The notes: generated by a model not told the origin, from the letters alone. A stretch of DNA of 64,000 nt from Lachnospiraceae bacterium (GCA_017396555.1 JAFQLS010000045.1:1-64000), one strand, 5' to 3'. Shown: positions 48,988 to 58,502, numbered from the stretch's first letter. Numbers and translations are program-made.

Positions 48988-49743
48988 TTAATCTCCTGTC
49001 TTATCTGTAATATATACCATCGTAAGCATACAGAATACATATGCCTGAATACATCCCGAAAAGATGTCAAAATAAATATGCAGTACTGATGGTAGACCAA
49101 TCGTTACCAGTGCTGGTAACAAACTATAGATTAATCCCATAAGTACAGTTCCGGACATAACATTACCGAAAAGACGAAGTGAAAGAGATAACGGTACAGC
49201 CAGTTCACCAATCAGATTTATTGGAAATAAAATCGGGCTTGGTTCAAACAAAGCTGTGAAATGCTTAATTTTATTTGCTTTTATACCATTGTACTGAATC
49301 ATACAAAACGTAATAACACCAAGTGGAAGTGTAATACCATAATCGGCTGTCGGTGGTCTTAAACCTAACAACCCGGAAAGGTTACAAAACAGCAAAAATA
49401 AAAACAGCGTTGTAATATAATTAACAAATTTCCTTCCCTTCTTACCCATAGAACCGCTAACCATATTAGATAGCATTTCTATAGCTATTTCAGCAATATT
49501 TAAAAGAAATCCCGGTGTATCCTCCGGCTTCGTATGCCTTACCTTATAATTTACAATCAATGCAAATAATATAAGTAACAGTGACACAATCAACACACTT
49601 ATATGCGTAGATGTCAAATGCCATTCCAGTCCACCAATGTTGATTTCTTCGTATTTGTCAATCATGAAACTCTGTTTCTTTTCTTCGGCTTGTATTATTC
49701 CGCCGGATATTCCTGACAAATTGTTAAACATTCCATTTTTCAC
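48988..49743 (-). CDS. atpB: ATP synthase a subunit
   Basis: A 251-residue membrane subunit with about five or six helices. LSLSLRLFGNVMSG holds the essential Arg that faces the c-ring, and the final helix has FSGCIQAYVFCML. The GTG at 49743 is used; an ATG four codons later is possible. It forms the ion half-channels. It follows the two small atpI/atpZ-type genes. Confidence 0.95.
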   Translation of the reverse strand: MKNGMFNNLSGISGGIIQAEEKKQSFMIDKYEEINIGGLEWHLTSTHISVLIVSLLLILFALIVNYKVRHTKPEDTPGFLLNIAEIAIEMLSNMVSGSMGKKGRKFVNYITTLFLFLLFCNLSGLLGLRPPTADYGITLPLGVITFCMIQYNGIKANKIKHFTALFEPSPILFPINLIGELAVPLSLSLRLFGNVMSGTVLMGLIYSLLPALVTIGLPSVLHIYFDIFSGCIQAYVFCMLTMVYITDKTGD

Positions 49744-49747
49744 ATTC

Positions 49748-50149
49748 TCACCTTCCTTCTCCTGTAGATTTTTTATTTATTATTTTATGTGTAATCGGCT
49801 GAATATAAGCCGAAAACTTCAATGCAAATAACCCTATGACTCCCACAATAATATTTCCAAAATCAAGCCATTTCATAAATGCGAAGGCTACAATTATTCC
49901 CGCAACTCTGATTATATAACTTTTTTTAATCTGTTTTAAAGCTCCAAATTCTCCCATAATCATAGAGCTCTTAAGAGAAGAGTACATATGAACCGTCATC
50001 CCACACGATACAAGCACTCCCCATACAAATCCTAATTCGTTATATAGTCTTCCCTTTGGAAATAAAAGTAACACTAATATTCCAATTATTCCGAATAAAA
50101 TATTACCAATCAGCAATTCTATAAGCGTCTGCTTCTCGCTCTTTTTCAT
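49748..50149 (-). CDS. atpI: ATP synthase subunit I (AtpI-like)
   Basis: A 133-residue protein with about four membrane helices in two hairpins, matching the ATP synthase I family. The start at 50149 has AAAGGA 8 bases before; 26 more upstream codons are open but are basic and overlap the previous gene. AtpI is thought to help c-ring assembly or ion supply. It lies directly before atpB. Confidence 0.7.
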   Translation of the reverse strand: MKKSEKQTLIELLIGNILFGIIGILVLLLFPKGRLYNELGFVWGVLVSCGMTVHMYSSLKSSMIMGEFGALKQIKKSYIIRVAGIIVAFAFMKWLDFGNIIVGVIGLFALKFSAYIQPITHKIINKKSTGEGR

Positions 50150-50150
50150 A

Positions 50151-50420
50151 CTATTTTTCCTTTTTAGAATTCTTATATTCCTGAGATATATAATCCGCCT
50201 TTTTCTTTTTGCCTTTTTTTGTTGCATTCATTGCAAGAACATATGCATTTCTTCCTCCTGCCAGTATTCCGACTATTAGAAAAAATACCGTAACTGATGT
50301 TCCAAAGTATTTATCAACGGCAAGTCCAATTGCAACACACAAAAATATCGGAGTAAGCATATGTATGCTTAACTGAGTTATTAACGCAAAGTTTGTGAAT
50401 ACCTCTCTGTTATCACTCAT
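50151..50420 (-). CDS. AtpZ/AtpI-like small membrane protein
   Basis: An 89-residue protein with two membrane helices (~16-36 and ~42-62) and a Lys-rich tail. FTNFALITQLSIHMLTPIF and IVGILAGGRNAY fit the AtpZ-type family found at the head of ATP synthase operons, where it acts with AtpI. The ATG overlaps the dCMP deaminase stop (ATGA), so translation is coupled. Confidence 0.7.
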   Translation of the reverse strand: MSDNREVFTNFALITQLSIHMLTPIFLCVAIGLAVDKYFGTSVTVFFLIVGILAGGRNAYVLAMNATKKGKKKKADYISQEYKNSKKEK

Positions 50421-50902
50421 AGACTAATTGTTACCTCTCTATCTGTTCTTTCATATCTGTAGAATGTAACTCCCGCAGATTTAAGCATTCTCTTTGAGGC
50501 TATAACACTTGGTGTGTCCGCATATTTATCACAATCGTATACTATAGTCTTAATTCCTGCCTGTATTATTGCTTTGGCACATTCATTGCACGGAAATAAT
50601 GTTACATACATTTTTGCGCCTTCAAGACTCGCACCTCTGTAATTCAAAATAGCATTAAGCTCACTATGTGTCGAATAAAAATATTTGTTTTCTAGCGGCT
50701 CTCCTTCCCTACACCATGGAAATTCATCATCCGAGCAACCTCTTGGAAATCCGTTATAACCCATAGATAATATTTTGTTATCCTGACTTACAATACATGC
50801 CCCAACCTGAGTATTTGGATCCTTTGACCTCATTGCCGACAATGCAGCAACACCCATAAAATACTCATCCCAGCTTATATAGTCCTGTCTTTTATCACTC
50901 AT
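50417..50902 (-). CDS. comEB: dCMP deaminase (ComEB-like)
   Basis: A 161-residue zinc-dependent cytidine/dCMP deaminase. STHSELNAIL gives the zinc His and catalytic Glu, and LFPCNECAKAII the two zinc Cys. It converts dCMP to dUMP for thymidylate supply. GGAGGG precedes the ATG. Its stop overlaps the atpZ-like start, which links it to the ATP synthase operon. Confidence 0.92.
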   Translation of the reverse strand: MSDKRQDYISWDEYFMGVAALSAMRSKDPNTQVGACIVSQDNKILSMGYNGFPRGCSDDEFPWCREGEPLENKYFYSTHSELNAILNYRGASLEGAKMYVTLFPCNECAKAIIQAGIKTIVYDCDKYADTPSVIASKRMLKSAGVTFYRYERTDREVTISL

Positions 50903-50920
50903 GTATACCCTCCTTACAGA

Positions 50921-51349
50921 TTAATTCTCAATCTGGTTTATTCTCTTAATGTGTCTCTCGTCATTTGAAAATTCTGTATCTAAAAATGTATCTACAATTT
51001 TAAGTGCTAATCCTCCTCCAACAACTCTTGCTCCCAGTGCCAACATGTTAGCATCATTATGAAGTCTTGTTGCTTCTGCCGTAAAACAATCAGTACATAA
51101 CGCTGCTCTTATACCTTTAATCTTATTAGCAACTATTGAAATACCTATTCCCGTTCCACAAATAAGTATTCCCTTATCACATTCTCCTGATGCAACCGCA
51201 TTTGCTGCTGCCTTTGAGTATACAGGATAATCACATGAACCTTCGTCATAACAGCCATAATCTTTATATTCAAGTCCTCTTTCTTCCAAATGTTTAATTA
51301 TCTCCATTTTTAATGGATAGCCTGCATGGTCACTTCCTAATGCTATCAT
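50921..51349 (-). CDS. rpiB: Ribose 5-phosphate isomerase B
   Basis: A 142-residue enzyme of the RpiB/LacAB family. MIALGSDHAGYPLK opens it; GTGIGISIVANK and RAALCTDCFTAEATRLHNDANMLA hold the catalytic Cys and substrate-binding residues (the CGTG and HND motifs). It interconverts ribose and ribulose 5-phosphate in the pentose phosphate pathway. The ATG at 51349 follows AGGAG; 19 more upstream codons are open but overlap the previous gene. Confidence 0.95.
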   Translation of the reverse strand: MIALGSDHAGYPLKMEIIKHLEERGLEYKDYGCYDEGSCDYPVYSKAAANAVASGECDKGILICGTGIGISIVANKIKGIRAALCTDCFTAEATRLHNDANMLALGARVVGGGLALKIVDTFLDTEFSNDERHIKRINQIEN

Positions 51350-51371
51350 TTTCTTCTCTCCTAACTTTATT

Positions 51372-51857
51372 TTAATTGTCTGTATCAGCAGACTCTGCCT
51401 GCTCATCTAATTTATCAAGCACCTTATTAATAAGTCTCTCTATATCTCTGAATAACTCACCATATTCAGATAATTCACCGCCATAGGCCGTATCGAGGTC
51501 GCCATCTTCTCCCACAAATTCCTTTATGTTAAATACATTAACAGCTTCTTTATAATCATCATATAATTTCTTCTTAATTGATTCAGACATAGTCAAAATA
51601 AGTACATCCATTCCAAAATCCGATTCTTCAATCTTCCTAGACATATGATCCTCAATATGAAGATTTTTACTGGTTGCAATTGCGACTGCCTTCGGATTCA
51701 TTGGTTCTGGAAACAACACGACCACACCTCTTGACTTAACTTTAATATCTTTCGCTTTTAAGAAATTCTCACCTATAGCCTTCATAACTGCTACTGCAAA
51801 CTGACCTCTACAGGTATCAGAATTACTAACAAAAATTATAGTGTTATACTTAATCAT
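51372..51857 (-). CDS. Low-molecular-weight phosphotyrosine phosphatase-like protein, nucleophile replaced
   Basis: A 161-residue protein with the LMW-PTP fold (YwlE/Wzb type). The P-loop that is normally V-C-x-G-N-T-C-R-S reads VSNSDTCRG here: S11 stands where the nucleophilic Cys should be, while the second Cys (C16) and Arg (R17) remain. The general-acid DP segment near the end is also changed (DLDTAYGG). It is therefore probably not a Cys-dependent phosphatase. Position between the tsaC/Sua5-type gene and rpiB matches ywlE of Bacillus. ATG at 51857 has GGAG 6 bases before. Confidence 0.8.
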   Translation of the reverse strand: MIKYNTIIFVSNSDTCRGQFAVAVMKAIGENFLKAKDIKVKSRGVVVLFPEPMNPKAVAIATSKNLHIEDHMSRKIEESDFGMDVLILTMSESIKKKLYDDYKEAVNVFNIKEFVGEDGDLDTAYGGELSEYGELFRDIERLINKVLDKLDEQAESADTDN

Positions 51858-51870
51858 AAGCTTCTCCATT

Positions 51871-52932
51871 TCATACCTTGGTTATCTTATATCCCGCTGC
51901 TTTTTTTAAGCGATTCATAATAGCACTTCCAAGCTTTTCATCTTTAAAGCATTCGCTATAAATAACATCTACATTCATTTCATCAAATTGCCTTAAAATA
52001 TAATATAAATTATGTGCAATGGTAGCTTCATCCTCTCTTGTTCCTATGGATAAAACATCCTTACAATCATATTTATCAATTGTTTCATCGCTTGCAATTA
52101 CTCCAACCCTTTTACCCTGCTTCTCACATTCTGCAGTAAGATTATTAATATATTCTATAACGCTCTTAGCTTCACCCTCAAACAATGTCATATCTGCCTT
52201 AGGTGCATAGTGCCTATATTTCATTCCCGGTGCTTTTGGTTTATAATCACTTCCCTGAGGATTCAAAATAGCCTTATCCACAGCCACCTCACCGATTACC
52301 TCTTCAAGCATTTCTTTTGTTATATAGCCTGGACGAAGTATCATAGCCCTGTCATCCGTAACATCAACAATTGTTGATTCCAAACCAATCCCGACCTGAC
52401 CGCCATCTATTATCATAGGAATTCTTTCCTGCATATCCTCATATACATGCTCTGCACAAGTAGGACTAGGTCTTCCTGATAAATTAGCACTTGGCGCTGC
52501 CAGCATCACTCCCGATATTCTTATTAATTCTCTTGCCACATTATGATTGGGCATTCTTACTGCTACTGTATTAAGCCCTCCTGTTGTTCCATGCGGAACA
52601 CATTCTTTTTTATTAAAAACAATTGTAAGTGGTCCCGGCCAAAACCTCTCCATAAGAGCTTTTGCATTATCAGGTATATCCTTTGCAATTTTTTCAACCT
52701 GTTTTATATCAGCCACATGAACTATAAGCGGATTGTCAGATGGTCTTCCTTTAGCCGCATATATCTTCTTAGCAGCATCCTCTCTTAATGCATCTCCCCC
52801 TAAACCATATACCGTTTCCGTTGGAAATGCTACTAATTCACCATTTTGTAACAATGCTGCTGCCGCTTTCAAATCCTCCAAAGCAGCTTCATCTATATTG
52901 TCTTTATCTATTTTTATTACTTTAGTATACAT
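51871..52932 (-). CDS. ywlC: Threonylcarbamoyl-AMP synthase (YrdC/Sua5 type)
   Basis: A 353-residue two-domain enzyme. The YrdC domain holds VAFPTETVYGLGGDA, KGRPSDNPLIVHV and SANLSGRPSPT; the C-terminal ~130 residues are the Sua5 domain (PGMKYRHYAPKADMTL linker). It makes threonylcarbamoyl-AMP from Thr, bicarbonate and ATP for the t6A base at tRNA position 37. The ATG at 52932 is used; the frame is open 21 codons more, without a better site. It heads the set that runs into the ATP synthase genes. Confidence 0.95.
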   Translation of the reverse strand: MYTKVIKIDKDNIDEAALEDLKAAAALLQNGELVAFPTETVYGLGGDALREDAAKKIYAAKGRPSDNPLIVHVADIKQVEKIAKDIPDNAKALMERFWPGPLTIVFNKKECVPHGTTGGLNTVAVRMPNHNVARELIRISGVMLAAPSANLSGRPSPTCAEHVYEDMQERIPMIIDGGQVGIGLESTIVDVTDDRAMILRPGYITKEMLEEVIGEVAVDKAILNPQGSDYKPKAPGMKYRHYAPKADMTLFEGEAKSVIEYINNLTAECEKQGKRVGVIASDETIDKYDCKDVLSIGTREDEATIAHNLYYILRQFDEMNVDVIYSECFKDEKLGSAIMNRLKKAAGYKITKV

Positions 52933-53023
52933 TCTTATCACCATATCGGATTTCACATTAAGCACTTCGTTATATTCTACCATATTTATCTGCAAAATAA
53001 AACTTATTTATGTAAATTATTGG

Positions 53024-53734
53024 CTAATATTTTTTATTTATATATTCCATTATCCCCAAATGTATCGACCATGCAATTTTTCTCTGATATTCATTATTTT
53101 TTAAAAGTGCCGCCTCCTGTACATTTGACAAAAAACCACATTCAACAATAACGGCAGGAGCTGTTACATTTCTTAGCAAATAATAATCCGAATTGACCTT
53201 TGCAACACGCTTATTATTCAGCACCGACACCTTAGATATATCATCCTGTATTGATTCTGCCAATAATTTACCATCTTCCGAGCCTTTAAAATAAAACACC
53301 TGTGCACCACATACACTTTCCTCAATATAGCTGTTTGAATGTATACTCACAATCAAATCTACATTTTTTTCTTTTGACAATTCAACTCGTTTTCTCATAT
53401 CTGAATTTTTTTTATTTGACACGCCCTCTTCATACAACGCACTATCATCTCTTCTAGTCATTACCACCTCTATATCCTGACCTTTTAAGATTTCTTCCAG
53501 CTTCAAAGCAATCTGCAAATTTATATCCTTTTCCAAATCATTATTTATAGATACCTTTCCCGGATCATTCCCACCATGACCTGCATCAACCATTACTACT
53601 ATTTTATCCTTAGTCTGATTATACACACTTATAGTCTCCTGTTTAGTTCTCGTGCTAAACGAGTAAATTACGGCAATCATTAATATCCCCATAGACAATT
53701 CCAAATATCTCTTTACCATATTATTGTTTTTCAT
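53024..53734 (-). CDS. N-acetylmuramoyl-L-alanine amidase (CwlD-like)
   Basis: A 236-residue Amidase_3 enzyme. One N-terminal hydrophobic segment (~7-22) serves as signal or anchor. VDAGHGGNDPG (zinc His), SIHSNS (zinc His) and IVECGFLSN (catalytic Glu) are intact. It cleaves the amide between MurNAc and L-Ala. The short form with a signal anchor resembles CwlD, which makes muramic lactam in the spore cortex. The start is uncertain: the ATG at 53734 has a weak site, and a GTG lies four codons before. Confidence 0.9.
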   Translation of the reverse strand: MKNNNMVKRYLELSMGILMIAVIYSFSTRTKQETISVYNQTKDKIVVMVDAGHGGNDPGKVSINNDLEKDINLQIALKLEEILKGQDIEVVMTRRDDSALYEEGVSNKKNSDMRKRVELSKEKNVDLIVSIHSNSYIEESVCGAQVFYFKGSEDGKLLAESIQDDISKVSVLNNKRVAKVNSDYYLLRNVTAPAVIVECGFLSNVQEAALLKNNEYQRKIAWSIHLGIMEYINKKY

Positions 53735-53838
53735 AAATCCATTCACTAATTAATCTATTTATTTATAATTATGATTTTAGCAAAATAAATAGAAGTGCCA
53801 ACAAAGACACCTCTATCCTTTTATAAAAATATGAACTT

Positions 53839-55575
53839 CTAATTGGTATATTTAATAATAGTATTCCATACATCTGCATCCTCGTATCCAAGTCTCCATG
53901 CCGCAATACCTGCAAGGTTATATTCTCCAATAAGCTTTGCTTTCTCTTCGATAGACCTCGGATCCTCTAACCATGATCTACACAATGTCCCGCCAACTGT
54001 ATACTCGCCATAGTACTGTCCAAGTACGTCTATCCATACAAGCTCCGCTCCATTTGCCTCCATCTCATCCATTGCATCAACCAAACCAAGTGCTCTTGTT
54101 CCTACTAATTTTCCATCTTTTTCTTCCCAAATTCTTGTATAAAACGGAACTGCATTTATAACCTTTTCAGAAGGAACCTCAAGTAATGTGTTCTCTATGC
54201 CTTCTTTTACCCAGCTAAGAGAAGCTACACTTCCCGCTTCTTTACTTCCTTTAGTATGCTCATCATATCCCATTATAATAACATAATCTGCAACCTTTCC
54301 CTGTTCTTCTCTGTTATAGAATTTGTTATATGACGCCGAAACATAATTGTCTATAGATAACACTATTCCATTATTTCTGCATTTCACCGAAAACTCTCTA
54401 ATAAATTGGATATAGTCTTCTGCAATATCCTCTGTTATATATTCAAAATCAACATTTATTCCATCTATTCCATGCTCAATAGCCTCCGATAATAAAGCAT
54501 TCTCAAGATTTTCTCTCTTAGACGTATATGTGAACACCTTATCATCCGAAGAGTCCGGCGACTGGTCATCAACCATTGCCCATACTTCCATACCCATTTG
54601 ATGTGCTCTTTGTACATATGTCGAATCCGCAATTGATGAGATATTTCCATCATTATCACTAATTCTAAACCATGTAGGAGAAATAACATTCATACCTTTT
54701 GTTACTGCCGTAGCATCATATATGGTTGAGTTAGCACCTTCCGTTGTAACCATATGCCATCCCATGCAAATTGTAAAATCCTTTTTAATATTCGTGTATA
54801 CAGGTTCTTCATATCCCGTTTCTATTACTTCTGTCTTAACATCACCAACCTGACTCTTCTTAATATATCCAACATAACCTCCGTTTGTCGATACCTTAAA
54901 CCACTCTTCATCCTGTTCTTCATCATTTGGAAGCAACACTAGTCTGTCATCTGATGTTACATCACGCACCACTGATTTTTTAATATGTGTACCTGTTCTT
55001 ACCTGCCCGGATTTTTTAGCATATACTGCCTCATATTCCTGACCGTTTCCGGATGTTATACATATTCTATCCGGTTCTTCCATTACCTCATACAACATAT
55101 CGCTATAAAGCTTTACATATTCAATTGCGACATACACCTTATCGCCCTTTGTCTTTACAATAGCATAATCGGTGACATTTTTAGATTTATTAACATAATA
55201 TTCTTTAGCTCCTACATCCGATTTAATAATTTCAGTAGGAGTTGTATATATCAATATATTCTCATTATTATCCCAATAAAATCTACTATTGATGTTCTTT
55301 TTTACGAATTCGTATTCAAGATAAATTTTTTCATCAAATACGTAACCTTTGGCGTCATCAATAATATCATTAAAAACTACCACCATATTTTCTCCATCTA
55401 CGCCAAACATCTCTTCAATCTCATTTTCCGAAATGTGTTTTTTTGATGGTGTATTTCTTCTTATATTTTCTTCTATAATAAATGCCACTGTAGCAATTAT
55501 TATTATGCCGATTCCAATTAAAGTGGCTATCACCTTTTGTTTATTAACTGCAACTTTCATCTTATCTGTACTCAT
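53839..55575 (-). CDS. GH18-family glycosidase with copper-amine-oxidase-like and SH3 domains
   Basis: A 578-residue protein. A membrane helix at ~17-36 anchors it. Residues ~55-175 look like a copper-amine-oxidase-N-type domain, ~185-245 an SH3-like module (VSTNGGYVGYIKKSQ), and ~265-578 a GH18 barrel with DGINVDFE giving the catalytic Glu near 378. Similar proteins act on peptidoglycan or spore cortex. ATG at 55575 has GGAGG 8 bases before; the GTG three codons earlier abuts that site. The amidase gene follows in the same direction. Confidence 0.88.
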   Translation of the reverse strand: MSTDKMKVAVNKQKVIATLIGIGIIIIATVAFIIEENIRRNTPSKKHISENEIEEMFGVDGENMVVVFNDIIDDAKGYVFDEKIYLEYEFVKKNINSRFYWDNNENILIYTTPTEIIKSDVGAKEYYVNKSKNVTDYAIVKTKGDKVYVAIEYVKLYSDMLYEVMEEPDRICITSGNGQEYEAVYAKKSGQVRTGTHIKKSVVRDVTSDDRLVLLPNDEEQDEEWFKVSTNGGYVGYIKKSQVGDVKTEVIETGYEEPVYTNIKKDFTICMGWHMVTTEGANSTIYDATAVTKGMNVISPTWFRISDNDGNISSIADSTYVQRAHQMGMEVWAMVDDQSPDSSDDKVFTYTSKRENLENALLSEAIEHGIDGINVDFEYITEDIAEDYIQFIREFSVKCRNNGIVLSIDNYVSASYNKFYNREEQGKVADYVIIMGYDEHTKGSKEAGSVASLSWVKEGIENTLLEVPSEKVINAVPFYTRIWEEKDGKLVGTRALGLVDAMDEMEANGAELVWIDVLGQYYGEYTVGGTLCRSWLEDPRSIEEKAKLIGEYNLAGIAAWRLGYEDADVWNTIIKYTN

Positions 55576-55710
55576 TATTCGCACCTCCTATGAGGTGTAT
55601 TATATCATCTTTCTTCATGTTAGTCACTTAATATTTTCCCTTCCTTTTTTCTTAAATATCTTATGTGCCTGTATTAGGCAGTCTCTTTCCCACCCTAATC
55701 AAATGACTAA

Positions 55711-55926
55711 TTAATAATCCACACGATTGAATCCAATTTCTATAATATTTCCACTATCATCAATAATATAATCTCGCATGTAACAAGCTTCTGTTTCATA
55801 GCAGCTAATTCGGGCAGCTTTCTTTGCCCTAACCGGTTCACCCTCTAAGCTAATTACTACTCCTCTTTTCTCATATCTTTCAAGTTCCTGTTTAACCTTA
55901 AGATATAAAGCATTCCTGTCACACAT
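55711..55926 (-). CDS. Hypothetical protein, 71 aa
   Basis: A small soluble protein opening MCDRNALYLKVKQELERYEK and ending IIEIGFNRVDY. It has two Cys near the middle but no other recognisable motif. A purine-rich AAAGGGGA precedes the ATG at 55926. It lies between the CpaB-like gene and the GH18 gene. I cannot assign a role. Confidence 0.5.
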   Translation of the reverse strand: MCDRNALYLKVKQELERYEKRGVVISLEGEPVRAKKAARISCYETEACYMRDYIIDDSGNIIEIGFNRVDY

Positions 55927-55976
55927 AAGTGTCCATCCCCTTTCAATACATGGCATCAGACGCATTCCGTGATATA

Positions 55977-56603
55977 TTATCCTACTTCCTTTTCAATTTG
56001 AAATTTCACAAGATTTTGTTCAAAATCATATCGCTTTTTTATTTTGTCCTGAGAAAAAATTTTATCCACCAGATTAGGATTCCACTCGCAAAGTGTAAGC
56101 ACATACTCATTTAATAGATAATATGATATAGCAGATTTTTGATTTTTATTAATATATTTCACAGCATATATCCTTGTTCCCTGATACTTATTCATATCTA
56201 TCTTTGCACTCGACATTTTTAGAATTTCCTCTTCATTAACCTTAAGAACAATCCCTTTTTCATCGATATTCTTTATTTCTTTCCTACTAACAACAATATA
56301 ATCTTCGCCATTCGGAAAGTTTATTCTTATATCAATTAAATCTCCTGCATAAATACCCTCAAACATATCCACACAATCAAAATGCTGATATCTCTCATCA
56401 TCTGCAACCATATCGTCTGTAACCTTATGTTCCTGCTCAGTTTCTTTTTCTGTTTCTACAATACCTGATGGCATTTCTAATTCATCCGCCTTCTTTTTCT
56501 TAGAACCTAATACAAACACAGTAATACCACCTGCAACCACCACAGTTGACAATATGGCTCCTATAATAATTTTTCTTTTTTTACTTCTATGTATTATTGC
56601 CAT
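55977..56603 (-). CDS. CpaB/RcpC-like membrane protein (SAF domain)
   Basis: A 208-residue protein with an N-terminal helix (~12-32), an acidic linker and a beta-rich domain, of which GIYAGDLIDIRINFPNGEDY and VVSRKEI are SAF/CpaB-like. CpaB helps assemble Tad/Flp pili. It sits directly downstream of two ParA/TadZ-like genes, which supports the call, but no pilin, CpaF or TadB/C gene is in the window. It could be a stand-alone module. Moderate confidence. Confidence 0.55.
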   Translation of the reverse strand: MAIIHRSKKRKIIIGAILSTVVVAGGITVFVLGSKKKKADELEMPSGIVETEKETEQEHKVTDDMVADDERYQHFDCVDMFEGIYAGDLIDIRINFPNGEDYIVVSRKEIKNIDEKGIVLKVNEEEILKMSSAKIDMNKYQGTRIYAVKYINKNQKSAISYYLLNEYVLTLCEWNPNLVDKIFSQDKIKKRYDFEQNLVKFQIEKEVG

Positions 56604-57218
56604 TTAATCCTCCAAAATACCAATAAAGAACGAAAGAACATTTTTATCCAATTCAAAAGGACTGGCATAACTAGGAACTTGTCTAAATATTTTCTTATTA
56701 TGCGTAACCCCAAAGCAATTAAAACATTTAAAATCTTTATTGGGCAGATTATCATCAAACCACTTTATTGCTTTATTATTGTCTTCGTATTTCCAAGGTG
56801 TATGACATGCAATAAGGCATTTTATATCGCTTAATATTATTTTATCTTTTTGTTTTTGAAAGTTTTCTCCTATATCCAGTATAATATACTCATATGCATC
56901 TCCATAAATCTCAAAAAACCTATCGTGACTAATCCTCTTATAAAAACTTACATTATGTATATCATACATATCTGTTTCACAGCTGTTTTTTTTGATATTA
57001 CTTCTTACATATTCATTTTTAATTCTTTCAAAATCACCACTTCCATTTAACTCGATAATTGCTGTTTTCTTTCCATATATCATACGAATCGATTTAGCTA
57101 AAGCAATTGCAAAATGAGTACAACCTGCTCCTTTTACCGAGCCCATAACTGCAATTATTTTGGGATTCTTATGCAAATTTTGCTTATTACCAGAAAAAAT
57201 CCTTTTCAAATCACACAA
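56604..57218 (-). CDS. ParA/TadZ-like protein with altered P-loop
   Basis: A 204-residue MinD/ParA-fold protein. The P-loop reads MGSVKGAGCTHFAIALA: the deviant-Walker signature Lys is there, but the Lys of GKT is Cys. TAIIELNGSGDF and YIILDIGENF mark the later strands. Atypical P-loops of this sort are known in TadZ/CpaE, which place pilus machinery. One base separates its stop from the CpaB-like start; the kinase-fusion gene lies 6 bases upstream. Confidence 0.65.
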   Translation of the reverse strand: MCDLKRIFSGNKQNLHKNPKIIAVMGSVKGAGCTHFAIALAKSIRMIYGKKTAIIELNGSGDFERIKNEYVRSNIKKNSCETDMYDIHNVSFYKRISHDRFFEIYGDAYEYIILDIGENFQKQKDKIILSDIKCLIACHTPWKYEDNNKAIKWFDDNLPNKDFKCFNCFGVTHNKKIFRQVPSYASPFELDKNVLSFFIGILED

Positions 57219-57224
57219 CTTCTT

Positions 57225-58502
57225 TCATATCTTTATTTTTCTCATTATTTTTTCAAATCTTTTTCTCTCCATATATTTAAGTTTAAAAGGGTCTTCAATG
57301 TATGGTAAAATATTATTTCCACAATAATTGCAAATTTTAATAACATTTCTATTACTTAACATTGCTTCCAACTCACTATATATGATAAAGGTCTGCTCTC
57401 TTTGCCACTCTCTGCTACCGCAAATAAATATGATATCGTTAAAAGCCTGAATCTTATTCAAATCAGCAATCCCCATGTCTATAACCTGAATATTGTTCTC
57501 CGTATCCGCTCGGTTCCCTTCATCATATACAGGCAATATGCGACAATAACTACCTTTAATTCTTGCTATTCCCGTATTTTCAAGTTCAAAATTTCTTTCC
57601 CCTAAAATACCTTCTATACATCCGGAATCGTAATAGTTTACATACACTGCCAAATTCCTTCTTCTATTCAACTCAGTAGTCAGAGCAAGTGCAAAGTGAG
57701 TGGCTCCTACACCACTTTGACTACCAACGACACATATTTTTTTAGAAACATCTAAGCCTTTTACCTTCGTTTCAAAATATTTACATAAATCTGCTGCTCT
57801 GACCTTGCATTTACTGTCATTCATACATTCATCCAACATTGCATTCAATTTATTATCAGTAATATTTTCTAATACAAAATATATAATTTTTGCCAGACTA
57901 TAAATATCCAGTACAATCTTTGATTCAGTGCTTTCATATTGTTCAGCTCTCGTATATCCGACAGTTCCATATATAAATTTTCTCTGCTTCTGATAGTTAA
58001 GAATATTTCCACTACCAAAATCAACCAAATATACTTTACCTGTGGAATAATTAATCAGGATATTCTGCGGTTTAATATCCATATGTATTATCGGGTAAGG
58101 GCTCTGCGTATGTAAACAGTCAACAATATCACATATCTGCTTAAGCAAGCTTATTCTTTTAAAATTGGATAATTTAGGATATTCTTGTAAATACTTATCA
58201 AGAGATACACCCTCTATGTATTCTTCTACAATATAGAAGTATTCTTCATCTTCCTCTATATCATATATAATAGGAACACCCGGATGTCTTAGATTCTTCA
58301 AAATTGACACTTCGTAGAAAAAATTCTCAGAAGACGTGTAACTTTTCTTAATGGATTTAATAGCTCGGAACACTTCCATACCTGTATGCTTTGCCAGATA
58401 AACGGAACCTGTTCCACCCTCACCGATTCTATCTAAAATTAAATACTTTCCGAACAATATATTCTGTTTATGCTCTAACGTATCTTTACCTCCTTTCAAC
58501 AC
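57225..58502 (-). CDS. Ser/Thr kinase fused to a ParA/TadZ-like domain
   Basis: A 425-residue protein. The Hanks-type kinase domain (~15-245) looks active: GEGGTGSVY, K49 in RAIKSI, HMDIKPQN (140-147) and VDFGSG (D161). The C-terminal ~170 residues are a MinD/ParA-like domain whose P-loop reads VVGSQSGVGATHFALAL (259-275), with neither Lys. The fusion with a TadZ-like part is unusual. The start is unclear: the only upstream starts (GTG at 58502, then TTG) lie before the AAAGGAGG, and no start codon follows it at normal spacing. It heads a set with a second ParA/TadZ-like and a CpaB-like gene. Confidence 0.8.
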   Translation of the reverse strand: MLKGGKDTLEHKQNILFGKYLILDRIGEGGTGSVYLAKHTGMEVFRAIKSIKKSYTSSENFFYEVSILKNLRHPGVPIIYDIEEDEEYFYIVEEYIEGVSLDKYLQEYPKLSNFKRISLLKQICDIVDCLHTQSPYPIIHMDIKPQNILINYSTGKVYLVDFGSGNILNYQKQRKFIYGTVGYTRAEQYESTESKIVLDIYSLAKIIYFVLENITDNKLNAMLDECMNDSKCKVRAADLCKYFETKVKGLDVSKKICVVGSQSGVGATHFALALTTELNRRRNLAVYVNYYDSGCIEGILGERNFELENTGIARIKGSYCRILPVYDEGNRADTENNIQVIDMGIADLNKIQAFNDIIFICGSREWQREQTFIIYSELEAMLSNRNVIKICNYCGNNILPYIEDPFKLKYMERKRFEKIMRKIKI

